Source: an uncultured Pelagibacteraceae bacterium
Lineage (GTDB): Bacteria; Pseudomonadota; Alphaproteobacteria; Pelagibacterales; Pelagibacteraceae
Length of the DNA stretch: 64,000 nucleotides
NCBI GenBank assembly: GCA_902584685.1
Contig: CACIAP010000001.1
Span: forward strand, 47,501 to 111,500
Direction: 5' to 3'
Of this stretch, positions 20,852 to 30,623 are shown in pieces (the stretch's first letter is position 1; each line of letters begins with the position of its first letter). The notes beneath the pieces were generated by a model that saw only the letters and a program-made list of their open reading frames with translations, did not search any database and had not been told where the DNA came from. The translations under genes and the position numbers were made by a program.

Positions 20852-20941
20852 TTCAAAGTTTAATGCGTCTTACAGACGCAAATAATTTTTAATTAGTTTA
20901 TTTTAATATTAACATGTTATATGAGTTCTTAAGAAAAAATA

Positions 20942-21481
20942 ATGGATTCTTTTGAAATAAATAAAATAATTGCAGCAGTACTGTTAGTTGCGCTCTTGGT
21001 CATTGGTATTGGAAAAATCTCTAACTTATTGTTCAATGTAGAAAAGCCGGAAGTTTCTGGTTATAAAGTTGAGGTAACTGAGGATGTTTCAAAAAAATCT
21101 GTGGCTCAAAAAGAAGAAAAGGTCGAAGTTGATATATCGGCTTTAATGGCACAAGCTGATCTAGCTCATGGCGAAAAAATCTTTAAAAAATGTTCAGCAT
21201 GTCACTCGATACAAGCGGGCGGAGGAAATAAAATTGGACCAGCTTTATATAATGTTGTGGGAAGAAAAGTTGCTGCAGTCGAAGATTACAAATATTCAAA
21301 AGCACTTGTTGCCTACAAAAAAAATTGGACTTTTGAGGAGTTAAACGGTTATTTAATTAAACCTCAAGCTTGGATAAAAGGTACAAAAATGTCATTCGCT
21401 GGTTTAAGAAAAGAGAAAGATAGAGCTTCAGTTATTTTATATTTAAACAAAAATTCGAATAGCCCTTTACCGTTACCTTAA
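20942..21481 (+). CDS. Membrane-anchored cytochrome c (CycM-like)
   Basis: N-terminal TM helix, CSACHS heme site, GPALYNVVGRK, TKMSFAGL. Confidence 0.92.
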   Translation: MDSFEINKIIAAVLLVALLVIGIGKISNLLFNVEKPEVSGYKVEVTEDVSKKSVAQKEEKVEVDISALMAQADLAHGEKIFKKCSACHSIQAGGGNKIGPALYNVVGRKVAAVEDYKYSKALVAYKKNWTFEELNGYLIKPQAWIKGTKMSFAGLRKEKDRASVILYLNKNSNSPLPLP

Positions 21482-22402
21482 TTTTCCAAAACAGTATAAT
21501 AAAATACTTTTTTGAACATGAACTCTATTAAGCGCTTGTTGCCAGACATGTGAGTTTTTACTCAAAAAAACGTCTTCCGAAACTTCATTTCCTCTAGGCA
21601 AACAATGTAAAAATATAAAATCCTTTTTTGCTAATCTAGTCAACTTTTTATCTATCTTAAAATTTTTAAACGCGTAGATCTTTTTTTTTTTATTCACTTT
21701 ATCGTTAAGCGAGATTACCTTATCTGAAAATATTACGTCAGCACCAAAAACTGCTTTTTTTGGATCATTATAAATATAAATTTTCTTATTATTTTTTTTA
21801 ACCCAGTTTTTAATTTCTTTTCCAGGTTCAAATTTTTTCGGACATCCAATACTAAGCTTAAATGAAAATTTCACAGAGGCGGCAATTAAGCTATTCAAAA
21901 CATTATTTGAGTCACCAATCCAACAAATACTCAATTTCGAAATAGGTTTTTTTTTAATCTCTTCAACTGTGAAAATATCAGACAATACTTGTGTAGGATG
22001 AGATAAAGGGCTTAAACCATTTATTATAGGTATTGATAAATATTTTTTAAAGTCCTCCATTTTTTTTTCGCTATCAGTTCTCAGCATAAAACCATCTCCA
22101 TAAGTAGAGAGAACTTTGGCTGTATCAGTAATACTTTCTCCCCCTTGGCCTAAATGAAGCTCATTAGATCTTAATGTTAAAGTTCCTCCTCCCAACTGTT
22201 TAATTGCCAAATAAAAACCTATTCTTGTTCTTGAACTTGGTTTTTCAAACATTTGTATTAATATTTTTCCTTTAAGCGGAGACCCTTTGTCAACCTCAAG
22301 TGTGTTAAGCTTTTTTCTTAATCTTTTTCTTTTTTTTGCATCATAGATAATCTTTCTAAGATCTTTGGCTGATATATCTTTTAAATTTATAAAATGTTTC
22401 AT
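21473..22402 (-). CDS. argF: Ornithine carbamoyltransferase
   Basis: FEKPSSRTRIGF (SxRTR), HPTQVLSD, FLHCLPRGNEVSEDVF. Confidence 0.95.
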   Translation of the reverse strand: MKHFINLKDISAKDLRKIIYDAKKRKRLRKKLNTLEVDKGSPLKGKILIQMFEKPSSRTRIGFYLAIKQLGGGTLTLRSNELHLGQGGESITDTAKVLSTYGDGFMLRTDSEKKMEDFKKYLSIPIINGLSPLSHPTQVLSDIFTVEEIKKKPISKLSICWIGDSNNVLNSLIAASVKFSFKLSIGCPKKFEPGKEIKNWVKKNNKKIYIYNDPKKAVFGADVIFSDKVISLNDKVNKKKKIYAFKNFKIDKKLTRLAKKDFIFLHCLPRGNEVSEDVFLSKNSHVWQQALNRVHVQKSILLYCFGKLR

Positions 22403-22406
22403 TAAG

Positions 22407-23570
22407 TTAAGATTCTGAACAAACTTTGTTAATAACTTTTAATGCAATATCGATTTCACTCTTCTTAACATTTAAAGGTGGTAAAATACGAATAACATTT
22501 TCAGCTGCTTTAATAGTCAATAATTTATTTTCCATTAATTTATTTATGAATAAAGTCTGATCTTTATATAATTGAATACCTATTAATAAACCTTTTCCTC
22601 TAATTTGTTTAATTATGTTTGGATATTTATCTTTTATATCATTTAATTTTTTTAAAAAATACTTAGAAAGATTTTTGATGTTATTCAAAAATTTTTTATT
22701 TGAAATTATATCCATTACTTCATTTCCAACAGACATTGCTAACGGATTACCTCCAAATGTTGATCCATGAGTTCCAGGGACCATAGCTTTACTAACCTTT
22801 TTATTCATCAGTACTGCACCAATCGGAAACCCTCCTCCTATACCTTTAGCTATAGGTACAATATCTGGTTTTACTTTTGAGCTTTCAAAAGCAAAAAAAT
22901 CTCCTGATCTTCCAATGCCACATTGAACTTCATCAAGTATAAGTAATATTTTTTTCTTGTTACATAACTTTCTTAAATCTCTTAAACACCAATCAGGTAT
23001 TACTTTTATTCCACCTTCGCCCATAATTGTTTCAACCATAATAGCTGCAGTATTTTTTGATATTTTTTTTTTAAAAGAATTATGATTCCCAAAAGTAAAA
23101 TGATCGAAACCACTTACTTTCGGACCAAAACCTTCAGTCATTTTTTTTGATCCACTGGCAAAAATTGCAGCTATCGTCCGACCATGAAATGAATTTTTTA
23201 CACAAAGTATTCTATTTTTTTTTGGTTTTCCTATTGAGTAAAAGTATCTTCTTGCCACTTTTATAGCAACTTCTGTTGCTTCAGTCCCAGAATTTTGAAA
23301 TATTACTGAGTCTGCAAAAGTTTTTTTGACCAATTTTTTTGCTAACATCTCTCCCTCTGGAATTGTGAAAGCATTTGAAACATGCCAAACTCTTTTAGCT
23401 TGTTTATATAGTGCTTTTACTAATCTTGGATTCGCGTGGCCTAAACTATTAACTGCAATCCCCGAGCAAAAATCTAAATATTTCTTACCGTTTGTGGCAA
23501 CTAAATAGCTTCCAATCCCCTTTTTAAAAGAAATTTTTTTTCTATTATAATTGTTTGCTAAAAATGTCAT
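22407..23570 (-). CDS. argD: Acetylornithine aminotransferase
   Basis: FCSGIAVNSLGHANPRLVKAL, FQNSGTEATEVAIK, LDEVQCGIGRSG, HGSTFGGNPLA. Confidence 0.95.
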   Translation of the reverse strand: MTFLANNYNRKKISFKKGIGSYLVATNGKKYLDFCSGIAVNSLGHANPRLVKALYKQAKRVWHVSNAFTIPEGEMLAKKLVKKTFADSVIFQNSGTEATEVAIKVARRYFYSIGKPKKNRILCVKNSFHGRTIAAIFASGSKKMTEGFGPKVSGFDHFTFGNHNSFKKKISKNTAAIMVETIMGEGGIKVIPDWCLRDLRKLCNKKKILLILDEVQCGIGRSGDFFAFESSKVKPDIVPIAKGIGGGFPIGAVLMNKKVSKAMVPGTHGSTFGGNPLAMSVGNEVMDIISNKKFLNNIKNLSKYFLKKLNDIKDKYPNIIKQIRGKGLLIGIQLYKDQTLFINKLMENKLLTIKAAENVIRILPPLNVKKSEIDIALKVINKVCSES

Positions 23571-24383
23571 TTAACTTCTAATTTTGTATCCTTTTTTATA
23601 AAGGAAAAATGATATGAACCATATAATCAAACTAAATAAAAATAAATATATAAGACCAAATTTAATTGAACCATCGCTATTTCCGATAAAGGAAAATCTC
23701 AACCCGTCAATCATATGAAAGAAGGGATTTAAAAAACTTATTTTCTGTAGGATTTCAGGCAATCTATTTATTGAGTAAAAAGTACCCGACAGAAAGGACA
23801 TTGGAACAATAATGAAGTTAGTTACAGTTGCCATATTCTCCCATTTATCAGACCACATACCTGCTATAAACCCCATTGCTCCCATAGAAAAAGATGACAG
23901 AAATAAGAAAACTGCAAAATACAGAAAGTTTTCAAAACGGATATCTATAAAAATACTAAATACTAAGATTGATAAAAAACTTATCATAATAGATCTAGTA
24001 ATTGAGGCAAAAATTACAGCGAGCGTCACTTCAAGTGCTGAAAGTGGACTTCCTACCAAATCCACAATATTTCCCATAATTTTTCCAGACAGTATTGAAG
24101 ATGAAGAGTGTGCAAAAGATTGTTGAATTATTTGCATACTAATTAATCCTGGCGCTAAAAATTCAATAAAAGGAACCCCAAGAACCATTCCTCTATTTTC
24201 ACCCAATGCAAGAGAAATGACCATTAAAAATAAAATTGCTGTAACGACTGGCCCTAAGATTGTTTGACCAGATACAATTAGAAAACGAAGCGTCTCTTTT
24301 TTATATAATGAGTAAAAGCCTATCCAGTTTATAAAGCTAAATCTTCTTATTCCAATTTTGTATTTTTCATTAAGTTCAACCAT
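23571..24383 (-). CDS. ABC-2 type transporter permease
   Basis: Six-TM ABC-2 permease with LAPGLISMQIIQQSF and FLSGTFYSINRLPEILQKISFLNPFFHMIDGLR. Confidence 0.88.
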   Translation of the reverse strand: MVELNEKYKIGIRRFSFINWIGFYSLYKKETLRFLIVSGQTILGPVVTAILFLMVISLALGENRGMVLGVPFIEFLAPGLISMQIIQQSFAHSSSSILSGKIMGNIVDLVGSPLSALEVTLAVIFASITRSIMISFLSILVFSIFIDIRFENFLYFAVFLFLSSFSMGAMGFIAGMWSDKWENMATVTNFIIVPMSFLSGTFYSINRLPEILQKISFLNPFFHMIDGLRFSFIGNSDGSIKFGLIYLFLFSLIIWFISFFLYKKGYKIRS

Positions 24384-24504
24384 AAGTATTTATAATTTTC
24401 TTTTAATAAAATTGTTAAGAAATAAAAGAAAGTGCTTGTTTTAATAAGTATAATATGAATTACTATATATAGTATTATAAATTAAATAGTAACTAAATAT
24501 TGTA

Positions 24505-25005
24505 ATGAGTTGGACACCTGAAAAAGTTGAAAAATTAAAGGAATTATGGGGCAAAGGAAATACGGCAAGCGAAATTGCGCAAATACTTGGGGGCGTAACT
24601 AGAAATGCCGTAATCGGCAAAGCCCATAGATTAAATTTATCTGGAAAAATCCAAACAAAAAAAAGCTCATCTTTATTAACCAAGAATAATGAGAACGAAA
24701 ATAAAATTTCTCGTAAGAATTTAAGAAGAGGTAAATTCAAATCGTTAATTATAGACAAAGATTTTGAGCCTGAAAATCCCAAGCAACTTGAAGAGCTCGA
24801 TGAAAATTCTTGTAAATGGCCAATAGGACATCCGAATGAGGATAATTTTTACTTTTGTGGCAGAAAATCGTTGAAAGATTTTTCCTATTGTAAACTGCAC
24901 TTATTATATGCGTTCCAACCAAAAAATAGGAAAGAAGATATTTTGGATAAAGACAAAGATAATGAAGTGCCCAAATTTATTAGAAGAAAAATTAAATCAG
25001 CCTAA
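24505..25005 (+). CDS. gcrA: GcrA family cell-cycle regulator
   Basis: MSWTPEKVEKLKELWGKGNTASEIAQILGGVTRNAVIGKAHRL and C-terminal CKWPIGHP...FYFCG. Confidence 0.96.
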   Translation: MSWTPEKVEKLKELWGKGNTASEIAQILGGVTRNAVIGKAHRLNLSGKIQTKKSSSLLTKNNENENKISRKNLRRGKFKSLIIDKDFEPENPKQLEELDENSCKWPIGHPNEDNFYFCGRKSLKDFSYCKLHLLYAFQPKNRKEDILDKDKDNEVPKFIRRKIKSA

Positions 25006-25006
25006 A

Positions 25007-25258
25007 TTACTCGTCTAATATTTTTTTTTTAGCAGCAGCGAATTCTTCATCACTGAGAATTTTTTTTTCGTGTAATTCCTTTAACTCATTTAGTTTACTG
25101 ACTAAGTCTTCTTTATTGTCGAGGTTATTTTCTTTTGTGATATCTAAATTTTTGTTAGCTTTTTTTGCCTCCATGCCAGTATTTATAGCTCTAAAAGCAA
25201 TATATAAAACAAAGCACAACATTAAACCAATTAAAGTATAAATTATAGATATTGCCAT
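25007..25258 (-). CDS. Small membrane protein with C-terminal SHOCT-like domain
   Basis: N-terminal TM helix; KLNELKELHEKKILSDEEFAAAKKKILDE. Confidence 0.78.
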   Translation of the reverse strand: MAISIIYTLIGLMLCFVLYIAFRAINTGMEAKKANKNLDITKENNLDNKEDLVSKLNELKELHEKKILSDEEFAAAKKKILDE

Positions 25259-25262
25259 AAAA

Positions 25263-26216
25263 TTAATTTACTCTTTTTTTAGAATATTCTCCCTCACTCT
25301 TCCACATATAAGAATATTTGTTTACCTCATCTTCAAATCTTGACGAGCAATTAAAGTCAAAATCAGAGTTACTTTTGTGTTTACCAGATAAAACATTGTC
25401 ATATTTTAATAATCTTAGCTGATCATTGGTGATTAGTGGTTTGGGCAAAAGTTCAAAAATGTGCGCAGTCATTCTAGCAAGCGAGATCGGCATTGGAAGT
25501 AATAGTCTTTTTTTTTCTATTAAAGAAAGTAATTTCTCTAAAATATCCTTAAAAGACATTTCTTCTGGTCCAACAAATTCAATAATATTTTCCTTGATAT
25601 CATCAGTGATTATTCTAGTTATAGAATTAGTCAAATCTGAGCAATGTATTGGTCTAAACTTTGTTTTGCCGTTATAGTAAATTGGAAAAATGGGTAATAA
25701 TTTTAGTAAAGTCATTAATTGAGTAGTGAAGTTATCATCAACTGAATATACAATTGATGGTCTTACAATTACAGCTCTGTTGAAATTATCTAAAATTTCT
25801 TTTTCGCCTTTTAATTTACTTTTAGCATAAACTGAGTCTTCCGCATTTTCAATTCCAAGAGCAGATAAATGAACAAATTTTTCTATTTTATATGTTGATG
25901 CCAACTTTGAAATCATTTTTGGAAATTCGACATGAATATTGGTAAAAGTATTTTTTCCTTTTTCAAATAGTATACCAACTAAATTCACACACAAATCAGC
26001 TTTGCTAAATAATTTTTTTATCTGTTCATAATTAAAAATACTTCCTTCAACTATTTCAAGATAACCAGGGTTAGCTTGGGTTTTGAGTATATAGCCTTTT
26101 TGATGAATATTTCTTGTAAATGCCGTTACTTTAATATTATTTTTAGTTAAACTTCTGATTAAATTTCTTCCTATTTGGCCACTCGCGCCAAAAATTAGAC
26201 AATTTTTTGGTTTCAT
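25263..26216 (-). CDS. NAD(P)-binding epimerase/complex I NDUFA9-like protein
   Basis: IFGASGQIGRNLIRSLTKNNIKVTAFTR, VNLVGILFE, RPSIVYSVDDNF. Confidence 0.85.
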   Translation of the reverse strand: MKPKNCLIFGASGQIGRNLIRSLTKNNIKVTAFTRNIHQKGYILKTQANPGYLEIVEGSIFNYEQIKKLFSKADLCVNLVGILFEKGKNTFTNIHVEFPKMISKLASTYKIEKFVHLSALGIENAEDSVYAKSKLKGEKEILDNFNRAVIVRPSIVYSVDDNFTTQLMTLLKLLPIFPIYYNGKTKFRPIHCSDLTNSITRIITDDIKENIIEFVGPEEMSFKDILEKLLSLIEKKRLLLPMPISLARMTAHIFELLPKPLITNDQLRLLKYDNVLSGKHKSNSDFDFNCSSRFEDEVNKYSYMWKSEGEYSKKRVN

Positions 26217-26236
26217 ATATATATAATTAGTTACTT

Positions 26237-26842
26237 ATGGATATAAAAGTTCACAAAATAGACTTACCAGAAGATCTTAATGTTGGCAATAGGGTAGCTG
26301 TCGACTGTGAATTTATGGGATTAAATTTTCAAAGAGATAAGTTGTGTTTAGTGCAAATTTCATCAGGTAATTCTGATGCTCATATAGTTCAACTTGACAG
26401 GGGTGAATACAAGGCTCCTGTTTTAAAAAAAATTTTATCTGATAAAACAATTAAGAAAATTTTTCACTTCGCAAGGGCAGATCTTACTTTTATAAAAAAG
26501 TATCTTTTGATCGATGTAAATAATATTGAGGATACTAAGCTTCAATCAAAGCTAGCGAGATCGTATACTGACAAGCATGGATTAAAAGATCTTATAAAAG
26601 AATTTATTGGCGTTGACATCAGCAAGCAATATCAAAGCTCTGATTTTGGGGGAGAGCTATCACAGGCTCAAATAAAATACTGTGCTAATGATGTTTTATA
26701 TTTACATAAAATTAATGATGCTCTTACAAAAATTCTTAAAAGAGAAAAAAGATATCATTTGTATGAAGATTGCTTAAAATTTATCAACACTAGAGTTAAT
26801 TTGGATTTAGCATCATTTTCTGATGATATTTGGTCACATTAA
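26237..26842 (+). CDS. rnd: Ribonuclease D-like 3'-5' exonuclease (no HRDC domain)
   Basis: VDCEFMGLNFQRDKLCLVQIS, FHFARADLTF, Y-x-x-x-D (YCANDVLYL) DEDDy motifs. Confidence 0.88.
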   Translation: MDIKVHKIDLPEDLNVGNRVAVDCEFMGLNFQRDKLCLVQISSGNSDAHIVQLDRGEYKAPVLKKILSDKTIKKIFHFARADLTFIKKYLLIDVNNIEDTKLQSKLARSYTDKHGLKDLIKEFIGVDISKQYQSSDFGGELSQAQIKYCANDVLYLHKINDALTKILKREKRYHLYEDCLKFINTRVNLDLASFSDDIWSH

Positions 26843-27822
26843 TGAAAAAAGATATTTATAAAAAAATAGCAAAGGATGTTATTAGTACTGAAATAGTCTC
26901 GCTTAATAAGCTGAAAAATTCATTGGATGTGAATTTTAAAAAAGTAGTTGAAAAAATATTAAATTGTAAAAAAGGAAAAGTCATTTTATCTGGAGTTGGT
27001 AAATCAGGAATCATTGCCAAAAAAATTTCATCTACTCTGGCATCAGTTGGTACTCCATCTTTTTTTGTTGATGCGAGTTCTTGCTCCCACGGAGACCTCG
27101 GACAAATAAGTTCAAATGATATTTTGATACTAATTAGCAATAGCGGAGAGTCTATTGAATTAAAAAATATAATTCAATTCGCAAATAGAAATAAGAATAT
27201 TACATTAATTGGCATAGTTTCAAAAAAAAATTCACTCCTTTACAAAGCATCAGATATTAAGATTTTAACACCTGAGGTAAAAGAAGCAGGGCCAGGAGGT
27301 ATAGTTCCAACCTCTTCGACTATTGTTCAATTAGCTATTGGAGATGCGATTGCGATAGCTACAATGAAACAAAAAAAATTTGGTCAAAAAGAATTTAAAA
27401 AATTTCATCCATCTGGAAGTTTAGGATCTAAGTTAAAATCAGTAGAGGATTTGATGTTAACAGGAAAAAAAATACCATTTATTAGTGAAAATTCGAACAT
27501 GAAAAATGCATTAAAGTTTATTTCTCAAAAAAAACTGGGAGTCCTTGTGGCCAGAAATAACAAAAAAAAAACTACAGGGATTATCACTGATGGACAAATA
27601 AGACGTATAAGCGAAAAAGAGGGAAGTCTTCAACAATTAAAAGTAAAAGATGTCATGACCAAAAACCCAATTTCAATTAATTCTGATGTTTTGGCAGCTA
27701 AAGCTCTATCATTGATGAATTCGAACAGAATTACTTTTTTATGTGTTCATAAAAAAAACAAAAAAAATGAAACAATAGGTGTAATTCATATTCATAATAT
27801 TTTAGAGAATAATATTCAATAG
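26842..27822 (+). CDS. kdsD: KpsF/GutQ family arabinose-5-phosphate isomerase
   Basis: SGVGKSGIIAKKISSTLASVGTPSFFVD, SIS domain plus two CBS domains. Confidence 0.94.
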   Translation: MKKDIYKKIAKDVISTEIVSLNKLKNSLDVNFKKVVEKILNCKKGKVILSGVGKSGIIAKKISSTLASVGTPSFFVDASSCSHGDLGQISSNDILILISNSGESIELKNIIQFANRNKNITLIGIVSKKNSLLYKASDIKILTPEVKEAGPGGIVPTSSTIVQLAIGDAIAIATMKQKKFGQKEFKKFHPSGSLGSKLKSVEDLMLTGKKIPFISENSNMKNALKFISQKKLGVLVARNNKKKTTGIITDGQIRRISEKEGSLQQLKVKDVMTKNPISINSDVLAAKALSLMNSNRITFLCVHKKNKKNETIGVIHIHNILENNIQ

Positions 27823-28413
27823 ATGACAAAGAAAACATATATACAATTATTTTTAGTACTTATTTTTTTCATCATCTCTTTTTTTCTTTTTTTTAAGTAT
27901 TTTAAAAAAACAAGCCTTGAAATTAACACTAATGCAAATATCAATCAGACTAATAATACTGGTGAAAGTTTAATAGAAGATCTTAAATATCTCTCAACAG
28001 ATAAAGAAGGAAATGAATATAAAATAGAAGCAAAAAAGGGAAATATAGATAAAAGTAATCCAGATATTATTTATTTAGAAAATGTTAACGCTATCATTTT
28101 GTTAAAAAATTCTGAGAATATTTCGATTAAATCCAATTATGCAAAATATAATACTAAAAACTTTGATACATTGTTCAATAATTCAGTTTCTGTAAATTAT
28201 GGTGAGCATGTTATGAAAAGTGAGTTTTTAGATTTATCTTTTGAAAATAATTTGGTTTCTATATATGATAATGTGCGTTATCTTAGTGGAATCTCGTCCC
28301 TAAAAGCTGATAAAGCTGAGATAGATATTTTAAATAAAAAAACAAAAATTTTTATGGAAGACCCCAAAAAAAAAGTTCAAATAAATAGTACAAAAAAAAA
28401 TGGCAATAATTAA
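27823..28413 (+). CDS. lptC: LPS export protein LptC
   Basis: N-terminal TM helix, LptC-like beta-jellyroll strands (YKIEAKKG, YLENVNAII); adjacent to lptB. Confidence 0.8.
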   Translation: MTKKTYIQLFLVLIFFIISFFLFFKYFKKTSLEINTNANINQTNNTGESLIEDLKYLSTDKEGNEYKIEAKKGNIDKSNPDIIYLENVNAIILLKNSENISIKSNYAKYNTKNFDTLFNNSVSVNYGEHVMKSEFLDLSFENNLVSIYDNVRYLSGISSLKADKAEIDILNKKTKIFMEDPKKKVQINSTKKNGNN

Positions 28414-29176
28414 GAAATTTAGAATTAAAAGTTTTAAACAAAAAAAACCAATTTTGAAATTGGAAGATGTTTCATTATCCTTTGGGAATAGACAGATTTT
28501 AGAAAACATAAACTTTGAAATTAATAAAGGGGAAATTTTTGGTATGCTTGGACCAAACGGGGTTGGAAAATCGACAATTTTTAATTTAGTAACAGGTCTC
28601 ATTTCACCTGAAAAAGGATCTATTTTTATTAAAGGGGAGAAGGTTAACGATTTTCCAATATTCCTTCGTACAACTAAATTTAAAATTGGTTATGTCCCGC
28701 AGTATGGAGGTTATTTCTACGACTTGACATTATTTGAAAACCTTAAGGCAGTAGGTGAAATCCTAATTAATAATCCAAGAGATAGAATTGAAAAAATAAA
28801 TTATCTTACTTCTAAATTTGACCTAGAGTCAATACGAGATATTAAGGCAAAATTTTTATCAGGTGGTCAAAAGAAAAAATTAGTAATTGCTATGGCTCTT
28901 CTAGGAAATCCAGAGTTACTTTTATTGGATGAGTGCTTCGCAGCTTTAGATGTAATGACTATTAAAATGTTACAACAAATCATAGTTAACCTTCAATCTG
29001 AAAATAGAATAACTATTTGTATATGCGATCATCAAGCAAGAGATCTTCTTACTTGTGTAGATGTAGCGGTGGTTTTATCCTACGGCAAGGTAATTGCAAA
29101 AGGAACACCATCGGAGCTAGTAAAAAATCCTAATGCACAAACAGCTTATTTTGGCGACTCATTTAAATTTAATTAA
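28400..29176 (+). CDS. lptB: LPS export ABC transporter ATP-binding protein
   Basis: GMLGPNGVGKSTIFNLVTGLI, LSGGQKKKLVIAMAL, LLLDECFAALD. Confidence 0.94.
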   Translation: MAIIKKFRIKSFKQKKPILKLEDVSLSFGNRQILENINFEINKGEIFGMLGPNGVGKSTIFNLVTGLISPEKGSIFIKGEKVNDFPIFLRTTKFKIGYVPQYGGYFYDLTLFENLKAVGEILINNPRDRIEKINYLTSKFDLESIRDIKAKFLSGGQKKKLVIAMALLGNPELLLLDECFAALDVMTIKMLQQIIVNLQSENRITICICDHQARDLLTCVDVAVVLSYGKVIAKGTPSELVKNPNAQTAYFGDSFKFN

Positions 29177-29181
29177 GGTAG

Positions 29182-30516
29182 ATGGGAAAAAAAATAGTAA
29201 TAAATCATAAATATAATTCATTTAAAGAAACTATTTCAATTGATGGTGACAAAAGTATATCGATAAGAGCGTTATTACTTGGGTCCCAAGCTTATGGAAA
29301 AACTTTCATAGAAAATATTCTTTTATCAGAGGACATAGTAAACTCTATTAAATGTTTAAAAAAATTAGGTATCAAAATCACTTTTGATAAAAAAAATTGC
29401 CATATCTTTGGGAGGGGCCTAAATGGATTTGAATATAAAAAAAATATTGTATTAAACGCTGGAAATTCTGGGACGTTTGCCAGATTGATTTTGGGTCTTT
29501 TAGTAAAGTCTCCATATTACATCAAATTAATTGGCGACAAAAGTTTATCACAAAGAGATTTTGAAAGAGTCATATTGCCACTACAAAAAGTAGGTGCAAA
29601 TTTTAAATCTAATAGTAAAAAAACGTTGCCTTTACAAATTATCGGTTCTAATTTTATTAATCCTATAAATTTTATTGAGAACAGGGGGTCAGCACAATGT
29701 AAAAGTACCGTGATGTTAGCTGCTCTTAATTCCCCAGGGGAAACTGTAATTAAGGCAAAAAAATCTAGAGATCATACTGAAAACTTTTTTAAATATCTTG
29801 GTATACCTATTAATGTAAAAAAAAAGAAAAATAATGATGAAATTAAAGTTAAAGGTCAAAAAACATTTAATGCATTTAAATATAAAGTTCCATCTGATCC
29901 AAGCTCATGTGCTTTCTTTATAGTGCTTACACTCTTATCAAAAAACTGTGAATTAAAAATCAAAAATGTTAATGTAAATCATTCTCGAATTGGATACATA
30001 AAAATTTTAAACAAAATGGGAGCTAAGATTAAAATAAAAAACGTAAAAAAAATTTATGGAGAAAAACAAGCTGATATATTTGTTAAAAGTCAACCAACTT
30101 TAAAAAAAATTAATTGTCCACCAAGTCTTAGTAGTAATCTAATTGATGAATTTCTTATTATATTCTTAGTAGCAGCTAAAGCAGAAGGTATCTCGTACTT
30201 TAAAAATTTAGGAGAACTAAACAAAAAAGAAAGCCCAAGGTTAAAATTGGGATCAAAATTATTAAATCAATTGGGAATAAAAACAAAATTGACAAAAGAT
30301 TCTTTAAGGATCTTTGGAAATCCAGAAATAAGTTTTAAAAAGAATATAATTGTTAAAAATTATTTTAAAGATCATAGAATTTTTATGACCTCAGTAATTG
30401 CAGCATATACGTTTGGCGGGAAATGGAAAATAAATGATGTGGACTCCTACAAAAGCTCATTCCCCTCTTTTTTAAATATTATCAAAAAATTGGGTTACGA
30501 ATTTAAAGTTAATTAA
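29182..30516 (+). CDS. aroA: 3-phosphoshikimate 1-carboxyvinyltransferase
   Basis: GDKSISIRALLLGS, LNAGNSGTFARLILGLL, GDKSLSQRDFERV, VPSDPSSCAFF. Confidence 0.95.
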   Translation: MGKKIVINHKYNSFKETISIDGDKSISIRALLLGSQAYGKTFIENILLSEDIVNSIKCLKKLGIKITFDKKNCHIFGRGLNGFEYKKNIVLNAGNSGTFARLILGLLVKSPYYIKLIGDKSLSQRDFERVILPLQKVGANFKSNSKKTLPLQIIGSNFINPINFIENRGSAQCKSTVMLAALNSPGETVIKAKKSRDHTENFFKYLGIPINVKKKKNNDEIKVKGQKTFNAFKYKVPSDPSSCAFFIVLTLLSKNCELKIKNVNVNHSRIGYIKILNKMGAKIKIKNVKKIYGEKQADIFVKSQPTLKKINCPPSLSSNLIDEFLIIFLVAAKAEGISYFKNLGELNKKESPRLKLGSKLLNQLGIKTKLTKDSLRIFGNPEISFKKNIIVKNYFKDHRIFMTSVIAAYTFGGKWKINDVDSYKSSFPSFLNIIKKLGYEFKVN

Positions 30517-30623
30517 CAATTATTAAATTGGATCGTAAAAACCTTTGAAATCTGTACTTGATTTAATTAATTCTGACTTGATTAATTCTAGTTTTTTATC
30601 TAAAACATCGAAATTTTAAGATT

